Below are positions 53,626-64,000 of a stretch of 64,000 bases of DNA, piece by piece (within the stretch, counting starts at the first letter, position 1; every line of letters begins with the position of its first letter). Position numbers and translations under genes: made by a program. Source of the DNA: Adiantum capillus-veneris (lineage: Eukaryota; Streptophyta; Polypodiopsida; Polypodiales; Pteridaceae); assembly GCA_014529385.2 (NCBI GenBank), contig CM043950.1, positions 77,975,435 through 78,039,434 on the forward strand. The letters run 5' to 3'. The notes beneath the pieces were generated by a model. That model saw only the letters and a program-made list of their open reading frames with translations, had not been told where the DNA came from and ran no database searches.

Positions 53626-55308
53626 TTAACACTAGAATGGTAGCAGGACACTTTTATGTCCTTGGACACTTTTGTGTCCTGTTAAGTAACCATTTTGCTT
53701 CAATAATTTGAAGAGTATGAAAATGAATTTCTAGGTGCTATATATCCACAAATTTGCCTTATGAGCTGAAAAAAATTTAGCATCTTTTTTTAAGTATCAA
53801 TCTCACCATTAACCTTACTCTTGCACAACATTTTTGAACCTAAACTGTGTGAAAAACGGGTCCTGTTTTTGGTTTTTTTTCAATTTTTGGCAGCTATACC
53901 ACTCTAAACTTCATGTTTGTGAGGTTTAGATGGCTAGAGGTTAGGCCTTCATAGTTCTCAACATGTTTTGATGCTTGTAGAGAGAGCTAAGTGTTAAAAT
54001 TGAAAGTTATGTCCAATTTACAAGAATTGCATAATCCTGTTTTTTGGCCAAAATTAGCACTTTTATCATTTTTTTGGTGGCTTTCTTGATATCCAAATTC
54101 AATTTTGATTGTGTAAGTGTAATGTATAACATAAAGCTAATCTTCCTTGAGTTTTGGGGGACCTAATATGCTATATAGCATAGTATATGATGATAGTTGA
54201 GTTTTTTAATTGCTGAAGAATACAATACATTTTAGAGTAGCAAGTATAACTTTCTCAATATTGCTAGTTTCTTAGGCAAATTGTGTGTATTTTTTAGGTA
54301 GTAACCATATCTAATCATAGACTACAAACTTGGCTAGATATTGAGTAGTTTCTATGGGCTTCTAGAGGTCATAATACTAAACCCAGTTTTTTCATGTTTG
54401 CTGTATTTAGCACTTTATTGTTGCCCCAAAAGTTCCAATTGTAAGAGATTCATTATCCTTTTGACATGCTCCATGGCTCCTTTTGAATCCAAAGGCCCAA
54501 AGGGAACTAAGAAAACATGTATATAGTATCTGTATTCAGCGTGACTATAGAAACTTTGATGATAGGTCCGTAGAACATTAGGGCCAATTTGGATGAAATA
54601 AGGGCTGCTTAGGGTTTCTCTATTCTTGATCTAAGGGTCAAGGAGGAGCCACATTTCCAAAAGTATGGCACTTTTTTACACCTGTCAAGATCTCCTTCAG
54701 TTGCTTTTGGAATATTTTGCACTATTTTAGCCATAACCTTTGCATATGAACTCCAAATATAGCACTCAAATGGTCCATGGGTGGCGCTTGATGAGCTCTA
54801 TCCAATGAGTACCCATGTTGAATAGTTTTGGTAAGATCTTCATGGTGTTTTTTAGGTTGCCCCTTTTCAGATCCTTACATAGCCCTTTTTTCATCCAAAT
54901 TGGCCCTAATGATGGCAAAAATGCAACTTTTTTGTACCTTTTTTTTTTGCCCAAACAAAAATTGGTGAGGTAAAAGCAACCATATGTTTTGGTCACCAAC
55001 CCACTGAAGTTAACGGGGCATTTTATCTCATGTACTACAAAAATCCCCACTCTTATTTATATGCAATCAACCGTAAGAAATTGTTGTTTTGGGCAAAATG
55101 CACTGGTCCATCAACTTTGGAGGCTTGTAGTGACCAAGGGATGAGAAAAATTACAAGTTTCTTATTTTTTCCATATGTAGTAGTTATTGAACTATAAGCT
55201 CATGAAAGGATTTTTCAAAATGAGTGGATCTACTATGGTTTTGGAATTTTTTCCCAAAACCCTGAAAGGACACTTTTATGTCCTGTTAGGTAACCATTCT
55301 AGTGTTAA
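53626..55308. mobile_element. TTAA-flanked non-autonomous terminal-inverted-repeat element
   Basis: TTAA (53626-53629 and 55305-55308) flanks a 1675-bp segment whose ends read CACTAGAATGGT and, on the other strand, the same 12 bases. Subterminal copies of GGACACTTTTATGTCC lie at both ends (53646 and 55268), with a further related copy at the left end. No transposase frame is present. TTAA target use points to a piggyBac-like enzyme, while the CACTA start recalls En/Spm elements, which duplicate 3 bp; TTAA fits better here. Confidence 0.6.
54576..54911. repeat. Internal 31-bp inverted repeat
   Basis: Arms at 54576-54606 and 54881-54911 start CATTAGGGCCAATTTGGATG and match with one mismatch. 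They lie inside the TTAA element and could fold into a stem or mark a second, older insertion. Confidence 0.75.
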
Positions 55309-56159
55309 TCCTCTGCTTAGACTATGCAACTAGCGGGACTTAAATCTTTTAGTGAGAAATGCAACTTATGTTTATTTAGTCATTGTTCTATGGTTTGAAT
55401 GGGTCTATTTCATACATTTAGTGGTATGTTATTTATGGTTTATCAAATGGTTGAACTCTACTGTTGTGAGTTGGATATGTCTTATGAGAGTATCCACAAG
55501 TTTCTCCATAGACAAGAAAGAGGGTACAAAGCATGAATATATTCATATTGTAGCTTGAGTTGTAACATCCCATGTTCCCCAACCTGGGGAGCATGAATAG
55601 TTGGCCATGCGACCCAAAGGCAATCGATGCTCCTCGATGATGTCAAGATCCTATCATTGAATTTGGCAACAATAGGAAGGTAGTAGAGGATGTGCTATTG
55701 CCTGCCCCAACTACTCAATAGCTTACCTATATTGTAAATATGATTTTTGTGGACAAGCTCTTGTTGGTATGCCCCACTAAGTAAGTAATAAAGGTTGAGA
55801 GTAGCCAATGAACTCATGCACCTTGTCATGAACTCTCGTATGCAAAAGGGGTAGGTGGTGAGTCCAATGTCCATGGTGCCATGAGCTTAAGAAAGCTTGT
55901 AAGTCAAAATTGTGCACTATTGTGTCTCATTGGGACCTTTGCATAGAAGAACATGTTCAAGATGTGGCATCTTGCGTATGCAACCCTGCAAAACTTTTGA
56001 TGGCTCTTATTCATACCCTCTTGTGGGACGCATGTCTAACCTCACCATCCTATCTTATTGCAGTATTAGTGCGAACCATGATTAAATTGTCAATCCATGG
56101 GATGAAGCTGACTGGACTAGTGCATTGAGGCTACAAGAGGTTGTCAAACTCTCGGAAAA
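55309..56159. other. Unassigned DNA
   Basis: No gene is supported. A short imperfect palindrome (ATGTTCCCCA..TGGGGAGCAT) lies near 55571-55594. TGTAACATCCC just before it looks like an LTR start, but no partner was found. Confidence 0.4.
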
Positions 56160-56930
56160 AAACTAATAACTCGCATCTAACTCAAGCTACACTCAAGTGA
56201 CTGAAATCACCAAAAGCCAAATGCTCATCGGCAAACAAATCACATCCGTTACAGCATCAAATGATATCCAAACGTAACAAAACGTCTAGGACAAGTTTAT
56301 ATGACCTAAGCACACATGCTTATGGTCTCAAACCCCACTTTAGGTCAAGTTCCAAAATCAAAATTATTAACAGTAGTGGATTTTTGACCTAGTCGTCTTC
56401 GACCCCGAATGCATTTAAATGCTTAGCAATGATGTCCCAATACCCCACCTATGCTTAGTTTCTGATTTGAAAGTGTAAATTCCTAGTTATGATGAAATTA
56501 GGCTGCGGGTCAACAACGCCAAAAGCTACGAAATAATACGAACTGCTTACTTTAATGCGTAGAGCTCTTATTTGCGGTTGCAATTCAGCAAATGCGACTA
56601 CAATGTGACAACCGAGGAGGGAGTAGGAAGCGCAAGAAGGAGAGGAGTGAGAGCCATTAGCTCACGCTGTGTATTTCTTATCCAAAAACTTATCAAAATT
56701 GGCTTTTATACCTTAGCCAAGGTTTTTGGGTAGTCAAAACTAATAATATGGAGTTCTACCAAAGCTGGGAAGTGACTAGATGATACAATCTGAAAGCTTG
56801 TACCCCGGCTTATTAATTACAGAGTTTATCTGAGAAAATAGAAGCTACAATATTCCCGATTTATCAAAATAATAAATGTTATATAAAGAGAACTCCAAAA
56901 AATGGTATCCGTGTTAGCTTGCTGCTAACA
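56160..56930 (-). repeat. 3' LTR of element B (lower end approximate)
   Basis: On the minus strand it starts TGTTAGCAGC after a purine tract. It contains GGTATAAAAGCCAATT with TATA starting at 56710, ~220 bp in, as in element A. The far end is not defined. Confidence 0.5.
56703..56710 (-). promoter_or_regulatory. LTR TATA box of element B
   Basis: TATAAAAG on the minus strand, inside the motif shared with element A (18639). Confidence 0.6.
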
Positions 56931-56946
56931 TTCCCCCCGGCCCCTC
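56931..56946 (-). promoter_or_regulatory. 3' polypurine tract of element B
   Basis: The minus strand reads AGGGGCCGGGGGGAA directly before TGTTAGC. Confidence 0.7.
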
Positions 56947-57167
56947 CTCGCTTGTGTTGTCTCTTGACAAAACTTTATGAGCTGAAATAATCTTCAGGTT
57001 GACGGCTGGCGAGGTGATCTTTAAGCGCATCCAGTGCCTTCTGGTATTTGATTTTTCTTGACTGGCACTTGCAAAAATTGCATGGTCACTCTGTTCTTCA
57101 GCTCCACCCTTGAGAAGCCTACAAATATGGATGTGAGGTTGCTGATCACTGGTGCAAAGATCTTTGT

Positions 57168-57721
57168 TCACCAAGTAAAGAATCCAGTGTAGAAAGCTTC
57201 CTTGAACGCCAACATATTATGTGATGGGAAGAACATACACTGGGCGTAGAAGCCATAGAGTACTTCTTCAGAAGGCTGACTACTTAGATCATAGCATAAC
57301 CTCTTATTTCCCTCAAGGAATGACATCCACGGGGTCCCTGCTTGCTCTAGATCATGAAATACTTCAATACAAGTCAGTAGCATTCGGCATATTTTATATA
57401 ACATGGCGTAGGAGAGGTCTGGTAGACTCTTGAAGAAAGACATGGCGCCGTTAGGGTTTTCACCATGTATTCCTCTGTTGCTTGTCCTTTCTCTGTAGCT
57501 GGCAGTCTTGGGTAGTTTAGCCAGGTTGGCCTCTTCTTTGTCAGTGCCTCATGCTCTTGCCATGCCCTTACTCTGAGTACATGAAAAATTGTTGGATCTC
57601 TTTGAAGGGTTGCGAGTGCTCTTGTGAACCGAATGAAATACCGCGGATTCTTGTTTAGCCAGCTTAACCTCCACTTTGGGTGGTCTTTATCTGCGCCATC
57701 TTCTTGCATATCTTTGTACAA
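57168..57721 (-). pseudogene. Element B 3' module, C-terminal domain
   Basis: Two overlapping minus-strand frames (57721-57374 and 57443-57168) share the motif string of element A: RVRAWQEHE, P-T-W-L-N-Y-P, YMVKTLT, LLTCIEVF and AFKEAFYTGFF. Element B lacks the ~500-bp insertion that splits element A here, so the two blocks are contiguous. The domain is unrecognised. Its conservation between diverged copies, against almost no similarity in the non-coding parts, argues that it was a working protein. Confidence 0.55.
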
Positions 57722-58228
57722 CCTCTCTTTTACCTATAGTAATTCCACTTTTATGAGAGGGTATGGTAGGGATTGCTGATGCCATTGTGCATTGATCTGA
57801 TTGGGAGTGAGTTGAGTAACGTTGATAGAGTGTAGAACTCTCAACTTCCAATCCATCGCAGCTTTCCACTACTCATCCACCTCTTAAGTGATCTTCTCTT
57901 TCAGTGCGTCTTCTTTAGCTTTTGAAACCTGGACCATAGGCACTCTGTCTACATTTGTAACGTTTATCTAAAAATCCTCTTCATCACTTGGCTCTGTTGT
58001 GGACCGTGTCTCCAACTCATGAAATGAGACCGAGAGTATATCTATCTGCGGCGGCTCTAAAGTACCTACCTCATCCTACGTTTCTGTCTTTCTATCTTTG
58101 AGGAGTTTGTTAACTCTCTTGAGCTCTGTTATTTCTTTCAGGACCTCTTCTTCTTTATGGATCCGCATCAGTGCCACATCCCTGCGCTGTGATTGCTCCA
58201 GCTTTAATTTTAACTCAATGTCCTTGTT

Positions 58229-59184
58229 CTACTTTTCTAGTGCCTTGCATACTTTATCAGTCTCTTTCATCGAGCCCACGAGTGGATTTTCTCTGATTTG
58301 CTGTAAGAAGATTGCCTCATCATCGATTCGTTGTTCAGAGTACTGTAAAGAAGCATTTGCAACATCCAATTGCACTTGGATTTTTTGAGCTGGCAGGGAT
58401 GTCGTAAGAAGTTCATTTGTAACTTTTGTCAGCTGTTCGTCTTTTGCCTTGCAAGCATCTGATAACTTGGTGAGAAGATCACCTAACACCTCTATTTCTT
58501 TTTGATGTCTATCTCTAGCTAGCTGATGCTGTTTAGCTTCGGCTTTCATCTCCTGCATGGTGATGATAGTCATCCTATCTTCTAACTCTCCTTGGAGAGT
58601 GTCAACCACCATCTCGAGCTCTTTAGCCTTGGTACTGCGGATAAGTGCTACTGATCAGAGTCTCTCCTTCATATGTTGCATCTGCCTTGCATATTCGTTT
58701 ACTTGCAATATGACCTCGCCATTTGACTGCCAATCTTCTTATCTTGCTAGTCGAGTGGATGTGTCTGCAGCCTCATGTGTGTCTTTCTGCTGCGTCGTAG
58801 CTACTGGTTCTTCTTGCGTAGAGATAGAGGGTTGGTATTTTTCTTTGTCATCCTTAGGCCTTGTGGATGCCTCAGTTGTGTCTTACTGTGTGGAAGTAGA
58901 GGGTGTTGGCCTAAACTGTGTAGTCTCTTCAGGTGCACGGCTCACTTCCTTCTCTGGCTCAGGTTCTTTATGTTGTTGTTGCTCTTGGTACATTTTTTCC
59001 AATGTCTCAATAGGGTCTTCAGCCTCTTTTCTTGTGTGATGCTTCGTTCTTGGGCCTTTAAGTCTGCTCGGCACCTATTTCTCTGGGTCCTTCCCTTGTG
59101 CTTGTCAATTGCACTGGTAGGCGTGTTTTTCTCTTTTGAAGCAAGCTTGTTTCTGCGCGGGCTCTTCTTGGTAGGCGGCCGCAA
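58229..59184 (-). pseudogene. Element B 3' module, acidic and coiled-coil region
   Basis: The minus-strand frame 58612-58229 is a long heptad-like coiled coil (LQGELEDRMTIITMQEMKAE...). The preceding part (59184-58883) is polar, rich in Glu, Gln, Thr and Lys, with stops. Composition and position match element A 15647-17259. No enzyme motif was seen; oligomerisation is the only reasonable suggestion. Confidence 0.5.
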
Positions 59185-59319
59185 CTTTTCCCCTTATTTC
59201 TTCTCTTCTTGCTGTCTTCTCCTTGTTATCAGAGCTCTCACTGATGTGCCTTTCTAGCGAGCTGTCAGCTAATTCTTTATCGGATTTATAAGATCTTTCT
59301 CCTGACCTTGTTTCTCTCT

Positions 59320-60162
59320 AAGATGTTTGTGCTGCCAATATGCATGTGTTTTGGTCAGGGGCAGGTGGTAGATTGTCGGCCATGCCAATCGCATGGTATG
59401 CTATCCTTGTCAAAACTTATGGTGCACCCAAGTAAGTGATCTTGCCTTCTTTCTTGGTGACCTTCAAGGTGGTCAGGACATATTGAGCGTGGTTCACTGG
59501 TTGCCTAGTTGTCGACTTTAGAACTTGGGTAAATGTGGTGGCAATCACATGATTTGGCATAGTGTACCTTGGTGGCCTTTTTGCCAAAAAATGGAAGTGT
59601 TGATGGTATAATATGGCTGGCTCTTCCACCTATTTGTGAATCAAATCTGCAAAGGTAGTCAGGGTGGTCTCTTTTGTCAAATTCCATGCTGTTTTCCTAT
59701 CCCTTTCTCTCATTGTCAGTCCCTCTGTAGGCAGTCTGAGTGCCTCTGCCACTATATCTTTGGTTATGACCACTCGACCTTGTTTCCCTGAGTGTTAGAT
59801 ATTTGGGCCGTTCCATCTTCTTTGATTGTGGATAAAAGCTCGTAAGCTTTTGGAAAATCCACTCTGCAAGGCTCTTGTTCATAGAAGTCTCTGAGTCCTA
59901 GCTTGCGGTTGGCTTCTTTGGTCTCGGGCTTCGCAGCAACATCATATACTTCCTTAGGTAAGAGTTTCAACTCCACCTAATGCTCCTCTTCACTCTTGAA
60001 TCTGCCAGTGAAGACTGTAGTGTGATGCTCTTCTAGTTGTTCTCTGAAGAGGTATGCTACCTTGGCTGCTTTGACTGAATGAGGGTCTAGTTGATAAGCG
60101 GGAAGTTCTTGCAACTTCTCCTTCTGGTTGAGGTTTTTCTTGGCCCTCTCTGCTTCTTGCAT
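59320..60162 (-). pseudogene. Element B 3' module, N-terminal domain (plant transposon-protein-like)
   Basis: The minus-strand frame from the ATG at 60162 continues through TAG at ~59977-59979 (Gln expected) as LKLLPKEVYDVA and LGLRDFYEQEP. After a frameshift come VVITKDIVAEALRLPTEG and FHFLAKRPPRYTMPNHVIATTF, ending with VNHAQYVLTTL. Element A has VVITPQLIADALKL, IYSKRPQKYTTPPHAI and VNYAQHIHEQV in the same order. The F-Y, V-V-I-x-x-x-I-A-x-A-L-x-L-P and helix pattern resembles the domain called putative plant transposon protein; assigned by pattern only. Confidence 0.5.
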
Positions 60163-60349
60163 GACTCCTGTTCAATGAATAGAGTGCAAAGTTCATAGAT
60201 TTGTCGGAATTTTCTTTGAAATGTCCTTTAGTCTGAAATGCTGACAATTTTGATCCAGTTTGCTTCAAATCAATTTTTGAACAAGCATAGATGCATAAAA
60301 ATATGCAAGGAACAAAACTGTGAAGTCAAAAAAAAAAATCGCAACCAAA

Positions 60350-60949
60350 GTAAATAATCATGATTATTTACATCTGAGTAAATTTTTTAACTTTTTGCAA
60401 ACTTGGCTTCATAGGCTTGAAGTATATACCAAATACATGCTCTGAGTGAAATATGGGCTCATTTGAATGCATAGGGTGAAAATGGTACCAGATTTTGGCT
60501 TTAGGTCTTTGAAACAGTACATATAAAGGGAATTTGGGATTTTGAGCTCTAAATTGGTTCAAACTTGACTAGTGAGCTTACCACATCATGTAATTTGGAT
60601 GTATGATGGAAAAATATCAAAACTTCTCAATTTTTTCTAGAAAGTAAATAATCGCGATTATCAACTTTTCTTTCAATTTTATTTTTTTTTTGTACAAAGT
60701 GGTTCTAGGCATTGTATAGACTCTGTATATGAGATATAAGGTGATTTGGATCAAGAAATGTTGTCCATAACCAAGAAATTGGCTTGCAAAGACTTCTTTG
60801 CATTTTTTGACAATTTTCCAAGTAATGGGTGGTCATTTTGGCTCATACTTGATTTTTGGCATGTAATAGGTGTGTACACATGATAGGTGAGGTGAGGTGA
60901 CAATTTCCAAGCAAAAATGATGCAAAAGTAAATAATCATGATTATTTAC
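60350..60949. repeat. 22-bp palindrome array of element B (3 copies)
   Basis: Copies at 60350-60371 and 60928-60949 are perfect: GTAAATAATCA followed by its reverse complement TGATTATTTAC. The middle copy, 60644-60665, has centre TCGCGA and two mismatches in the last arm. Spacings are 294 and 284 bp. The sequence is unrelated to the element A palindrome, but length, position and spacing are the same. Confidence 0.85.
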
Positions 60950-62346
60950 AACAATGACAAATTCTTTGCAAAACTTACAACTTTTGACCTAGACATATTC
61001 TATACACCTAAAATAAGTCCTAAATTGAATTTGGTCAAGTTTGGTCATGCCGGCATCACTTTGTGCTTATTCGACTTTGAAATCACCGTTTTGTGTGACC
61101 ACGTTGCCTGTTGGGTTGGTTGGTCAACTTCGAGGCTTTGGACTTGTCCGCAACATAGTCATGAAGCAATTTGTCTAATTCTGGCTCATTGGAGTCAGTT
61201 TGACCCCGTATATCGAATTTGACGCTTTGTAACCTTCGAGCCATTTTTTGCTTTTCGAAGGCTTTGTTTGATTGATTTCACCAAACCAATCATATACATT
61301 GTATATGGACCTCATAAGCAAGTCATTTGTGGAGTGAGATCGAGCTTCTGGCATTTTCCAAAAACTTAGCTTTTCTCTCAACCCCTGCCAAATGGTCAAC
61401 TGATGATATAGAGAGGTTGAATTATGTTAGGGCATGCTATGGTTTGAATCCCATATGATTTGGTCGAGCTTGCAGACCGCCATGGTCAGTTTTTGGTCGT
61501 AGGTCTTCATGCACTGCTCGGTTTCTAGGGTTTTTTTCTAGAGCTTTAGACTAGCTACAGGCAGTACAAAATGAATCATTGACGAGTAAAGAACTTACTC
61601 CTCATCTTGTGTAAGACGGCACTGAAAATGATCAACTGTGGGCTCCTAAAAAGTTGCACGAAAGAGGTCGAAATCTCTCTCTGCAAAGGCTGCAAGCAGA
61701 AATGAGGTGGTTTTAGCCTACCTTGGATATCTATATCCGGACTTCCCAAACCAATTTTCCTTAGATTCCCCCGTTAGTCCTACTAGGCCGTGAAATCTAT
61801 GTTAGACTCAAAAATTTCCGTGATCGGATTCCTGTAGCTCATTCTACAATAATTTTGCAAAAGTAGGCCCCGCTTCCATCTTCTGATTTTATTGAAAATT
61901 TTTGTGCTTGTCTGCCTTGTCTTTCTGATCACCATTGTGTCTTCCATTTTTTCATCTGAGCTTCCTTGCTATTTGTTATTAATTTTTGACCTATTCAATT
62001 TAAAAAATCAAAGAAAATAGAAAAATGCTCTAAAAAGTCAAATAAAAATCCAATAATTAAGAAAATCCATTAAAAAACACAGCTTTATTGTTTTCTGTTG
62101 GATTTTCCTGTTTTTAAGTCTCATTATCAAAAAAAATGATGAAAAATACCCATAAAAGGACTATTTTTGATGATTTTTTGATAGTATATACACTATTTAC
62201 ACTCATTGGGAAGATATTATCAGTGAATTTCCCTTGATAATGAATTATAAGGGTATTACTAGGTTATTTTGCAAAAAATCACACATTAACATAAAACTTT
62301 TTTCTCCCTCTTCAAACATTACCCTTGATTACTTAGTCCTTAGTGC
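60950..62346. other. Spacer between the two halves of element B
   Basis: Non-coding, AT-rich toward 62000-62340, like the equivalent spacer of element A (12007-13600). No LTR promoter signature matching 56710 was seen. Confidence 0.45.
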
Positions 62347-62362
62347 CCTTCCACCCCTCCTA
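62347..62362 (-). promoter_or_regulatory. Internal polypurine tract of element B
   Basis: The minus strand reads AGGAGGGGTGGAAGGG after CT, the counterpart of 11994-12006 in element A. Confidence 0.5.
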
Positions 62363-62510
62363 GATGGCGTCCAAGACGACTGTGTGCATGGGTTGAAAAA
62401 TTGTGTCTATGCATAGCCATGGTTGTTGGATCTACCATTCTATGAAGATCAATGCAGTTCAAACCATTATGTTGTGCAAGAGCTGGGTATTGAGTAATTA
62501 ACTCAAAGGT

Positions 62511-62723
62511 TTATGATGTCGAGGTTTGCTTCTGATGTCTTTCAAAGAGAAAATCTTGTAGCTTGTGTGCTCTTTGTTTGATTGTACCATCAGGATGCTT
62601 CAACACACTCAATGCTTTAGCTGCTGCTGGTATCACTTTTGACTGTTGTCGAGCTTTTTCTAGCCATTGGTAGCTTGGTATGCTTGGTGCTGTATGGTGT
62701 GGTGGAGTCTTATTACTCGCCAT
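62511..62723 (-). pseudogene. Element B post-protease ORF
   Basis: A 70-codon minus-strand frame, in phase with the integrase/protease-2 frame upstream but separated by stops. It is rich in Ala, Lys, Pro, Ser and Gln, with YQWLEKARQQSKV and a basic C-terminus. No domain was recognised. Its place corresponds to the W-x-P-K ORF of element A. Confidence 0.4.
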
Positions 62724-63017
62724 TGCTTGATTGGTTTTACGGTTTGTGGAGAAGATAAGTGCTCCTTTTTCTTCAAAACCATTTTCATGTTAGGTTCCTT
62801 GCTTGGAGATGCTCATCTCTGTGTTTTAACTCTTGGAACCTTCTTTTGTTTTGTCGGTGAAGTTTTAGGCACCCAGATCTGAATCGGTTTATCCTTAAAC
62901 TGTGCTTTTGGTACCCCAACTTTGCCTGACTCCTTGCATGTTTCATGTAGCATTTGATTGTCGAGGGGATGGAGAAGATTGACTACTTCATGGTTTTTTC
63001 TACTGATTGCTTCTTTT

Positions 63018-63461
63018 TCATTCCCCCTTGCTTAGTGCGATTGGAACGATGAGTTTCCCTCCTTTAGGTGATAGCTTTAGCTGATTTGTATCCCAATCTG
63101 GTATTGCTCTGTATGTCCGCATCCAGGGAATTCCAAGAATCATCATCTCATTCATGTGTTCATCTGGTAAACATACAAACTAATGAGGACATGAACATCC
63201 ATGTAATATCACGTTCAAGTTGACTACTCCCAATGTTGGGGTTGGGTTCTTGTTGCATCCTTTGATTGTCGTTATTCCTGTTGTTGTCAATTCTTGACTT
63301 CTGGCCTTCTTGTATGTGGAATAACTGATTGCATTTACTCTAGATCCTATGTCGACCAAAGCAATGGTGCTTTGATTGTTGAGCTGTACATTGATGCGCA
63401 GGTCCATTCCATCGAGCCAGTCATCATCTGTTGAAACTGCATCTTTAGGTAATTCCCATTT
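63018..63461 (-). pseudogene. Element B second retropepsin-like domain
   Basis: In the same frame as the integrase, after one TGA (63462-63464). It contains an entry strand (QSTIALVDIGSRVNAIS), so the active-site motif is D-I-G-S where D-T-G or D-S-G is usual. TAG at 63180-63182 follows, then the C-terminal ILGIPWMRTYRAIPDW. The frame ends at TGA 63018-63020. Protease 1 of element B would lie outside the window. Together with 6148-11243 this shows the post-integrase protease is a shared trait rather than an accident of one copy. Confidence 0.65.
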
Positions 63462-63998
63462 TCAGTCATCTATTTCCAGAGTGTTGATGGGAATTGATAT
63501 CTGTTGATTCTTGAGAGCAGCTTTTTGCTTGAGTACCCGAAGCCGAGCTTCCTCTTGGGTTTCATTAATAACCTGCTTTCGTTTAATCTTCCTTTGCTTG
63601 GCTGCATGCATTCTTTCGAGTAATTCATTAATTAGCGACAAATTGTATTTCTTTAAACAACATCTACCAATCCAATTAGCCATTGGTTCACCATCTAGGG
63701 TGGACAATTTTACTGCTCCACTTGGACATACATCTTCAATGATAAACGATCTGTTTCCCTTTTTCTTGAACTTGGAAATGTGTTGCTGAAGGGAGTAGAC
63801 TAAAACTAAGTCCCCTTTTTTGAATATTTTTGTGATTAAGTGGCTTGAATCAAAAATTTGTTTTTGTTTTCGCTTCTGTGCACAAATGTGAGCTACAACA
63901 GTTAGCCTTTGCTCATCTAGCTTTTCTAAGTCTTCAAGTCTTTCTGACAATTCATTTCTAGTCCACTCAAGATTCTGTGCTACCCTTAATGTCGACAA
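63462..63998 (-). pseudogene. Element B integrase C-terminal part
   Basis: The minus-strand frame enters from beyond the window edge. It has LEWTRNELSERLEDLEKLDEQRL, KKGDLVLVYSLQQH and SGAVKLSTLDGEPMANWIGR, aligning by eye along its length with element A 5680-6120 (LEWTGHELSDRIDDLENLDE and so on). The basic Gln/Lys-rich tail follows. It ends at TGA, one codon block before the protease-like domain. Confidence 0.8.
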
Positions 63999-64000
63999 TA

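Larger units (their letters stand above)
56160..64000 (-). mobile_element. Element B: diverged relative of element A, 5' part outside window
   Basis: The minus strand reads integrase end (63998-63462), second retropepsin-like domain (63461-63018), post-protease ORF (62723-62511), internal polypurine tract (62362-62347), spacer, palindromes (60949-60350), 3' ORF module (60162-57168), polypurine tract and LTR (from 56930 downward). This is exactly the order of element A from 5531 to 18424. Protein similarity is clear in the integrase tail and 3' module, while the non-coding DNA is not recognisably alike except for short signals. Confidence 0.6.

Noticed and set aside
53630-55304. Classification as a CACTA (En/Spm) element from the CACTAG ends
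   Set aside because: Those elements duplicate 3 bp; here the 3-bp flanks differ (TAA and TTA) while the 4-bp TTAA matches.
1-64000. CRISPR arrays, tRNA or rRNA genes, bacterial-type operons
   Set aside because: None was seen on reading; the direct repeats present are LTRs, microsatellites or leader repeats.

Overview
The window reads as a retrotransposon graveyard from a large plant nuclear genome. No host gene, tRNA, rRNA or CRISPR was recognised. Supporting signs are plant-type Ty1/copia polyproteins primed with the initiator-Met tRNA motif TGGTATCAGAGC, a Tat-like Ty3/gypsy element with a second RNase H, a chromodomain integrase, nesting up to three levels deep, and point nonsense codons in nearly every reading frame. 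The species cannot be fixed from sequence alone; a fern, another non-flowering plant or a large angiosperm genome are all possible.

Layout. 1-~19060: a very large Ty3/gypsy-like element (element A, + strand, 5' LTR outside the window). In order it has a leader with 22-bp palindromes, Gag, two zinc knuckles, protease 1, the integrase C-terminus (RT/RNase H deleted), a second protease-like domain, a W-x-P-K repeat ORF, an internal polypurine tract, a spacer, a second palindrome array, an unusual 3' ORF module with a coiled coil, a polypurine tract and an LTR. A pol-less LTR element (element D, - strand, 6439-11112, exact 5-bp TSD) is inserted in protease 2, and a ~500-bp MITE-like insert lies in the 3' module. 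19351-21818: a Ty3 integrase relic plus LTR. 25363-34378: Copia-1 (+, exact TSD GTGGA), interrupted by Copia-2 (-), whose leader in turn carries a piece of Ty3 gag. 34384-36951: an unidentified relic, a GA microsatellite, and the 3' end of a chromovirus whose LTR is packed with heat-shock-element arrays. 36952-39346: unassigned DNA with a MIRNA-like hairpin. 39347-52882: Copia-3 (+), with a young Tat-like element (Tat-1, 40099-48896) in its leader. 53630-55304: a non-autonomous TIR element flanked by TTAA. ~56160-64000: element B (- strand), a diverged relative of element A with the same module order but its own, different 22-bp palindromes.

Most interesting: elements A and B share an architecture I do not recognise as described. 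A second retropepsin-like domain sits in frame after integrase, and an internal polypurine tract and spacer are followed by an array of self-complementary 22-bp palindromes and a 3' ORF module of unknown function. In A the same palindrome occurs both before gag and before the 3' module, while B uses a different palindrome of the same length at the same place. This looks like a family-specific cis-acting tag.

Limits: alignments, identity estimates and frame tracing were done by eye, and no database was searched. All functions come from motif recognition. Most coding entries are broken copies and are labelled pseudogenes.
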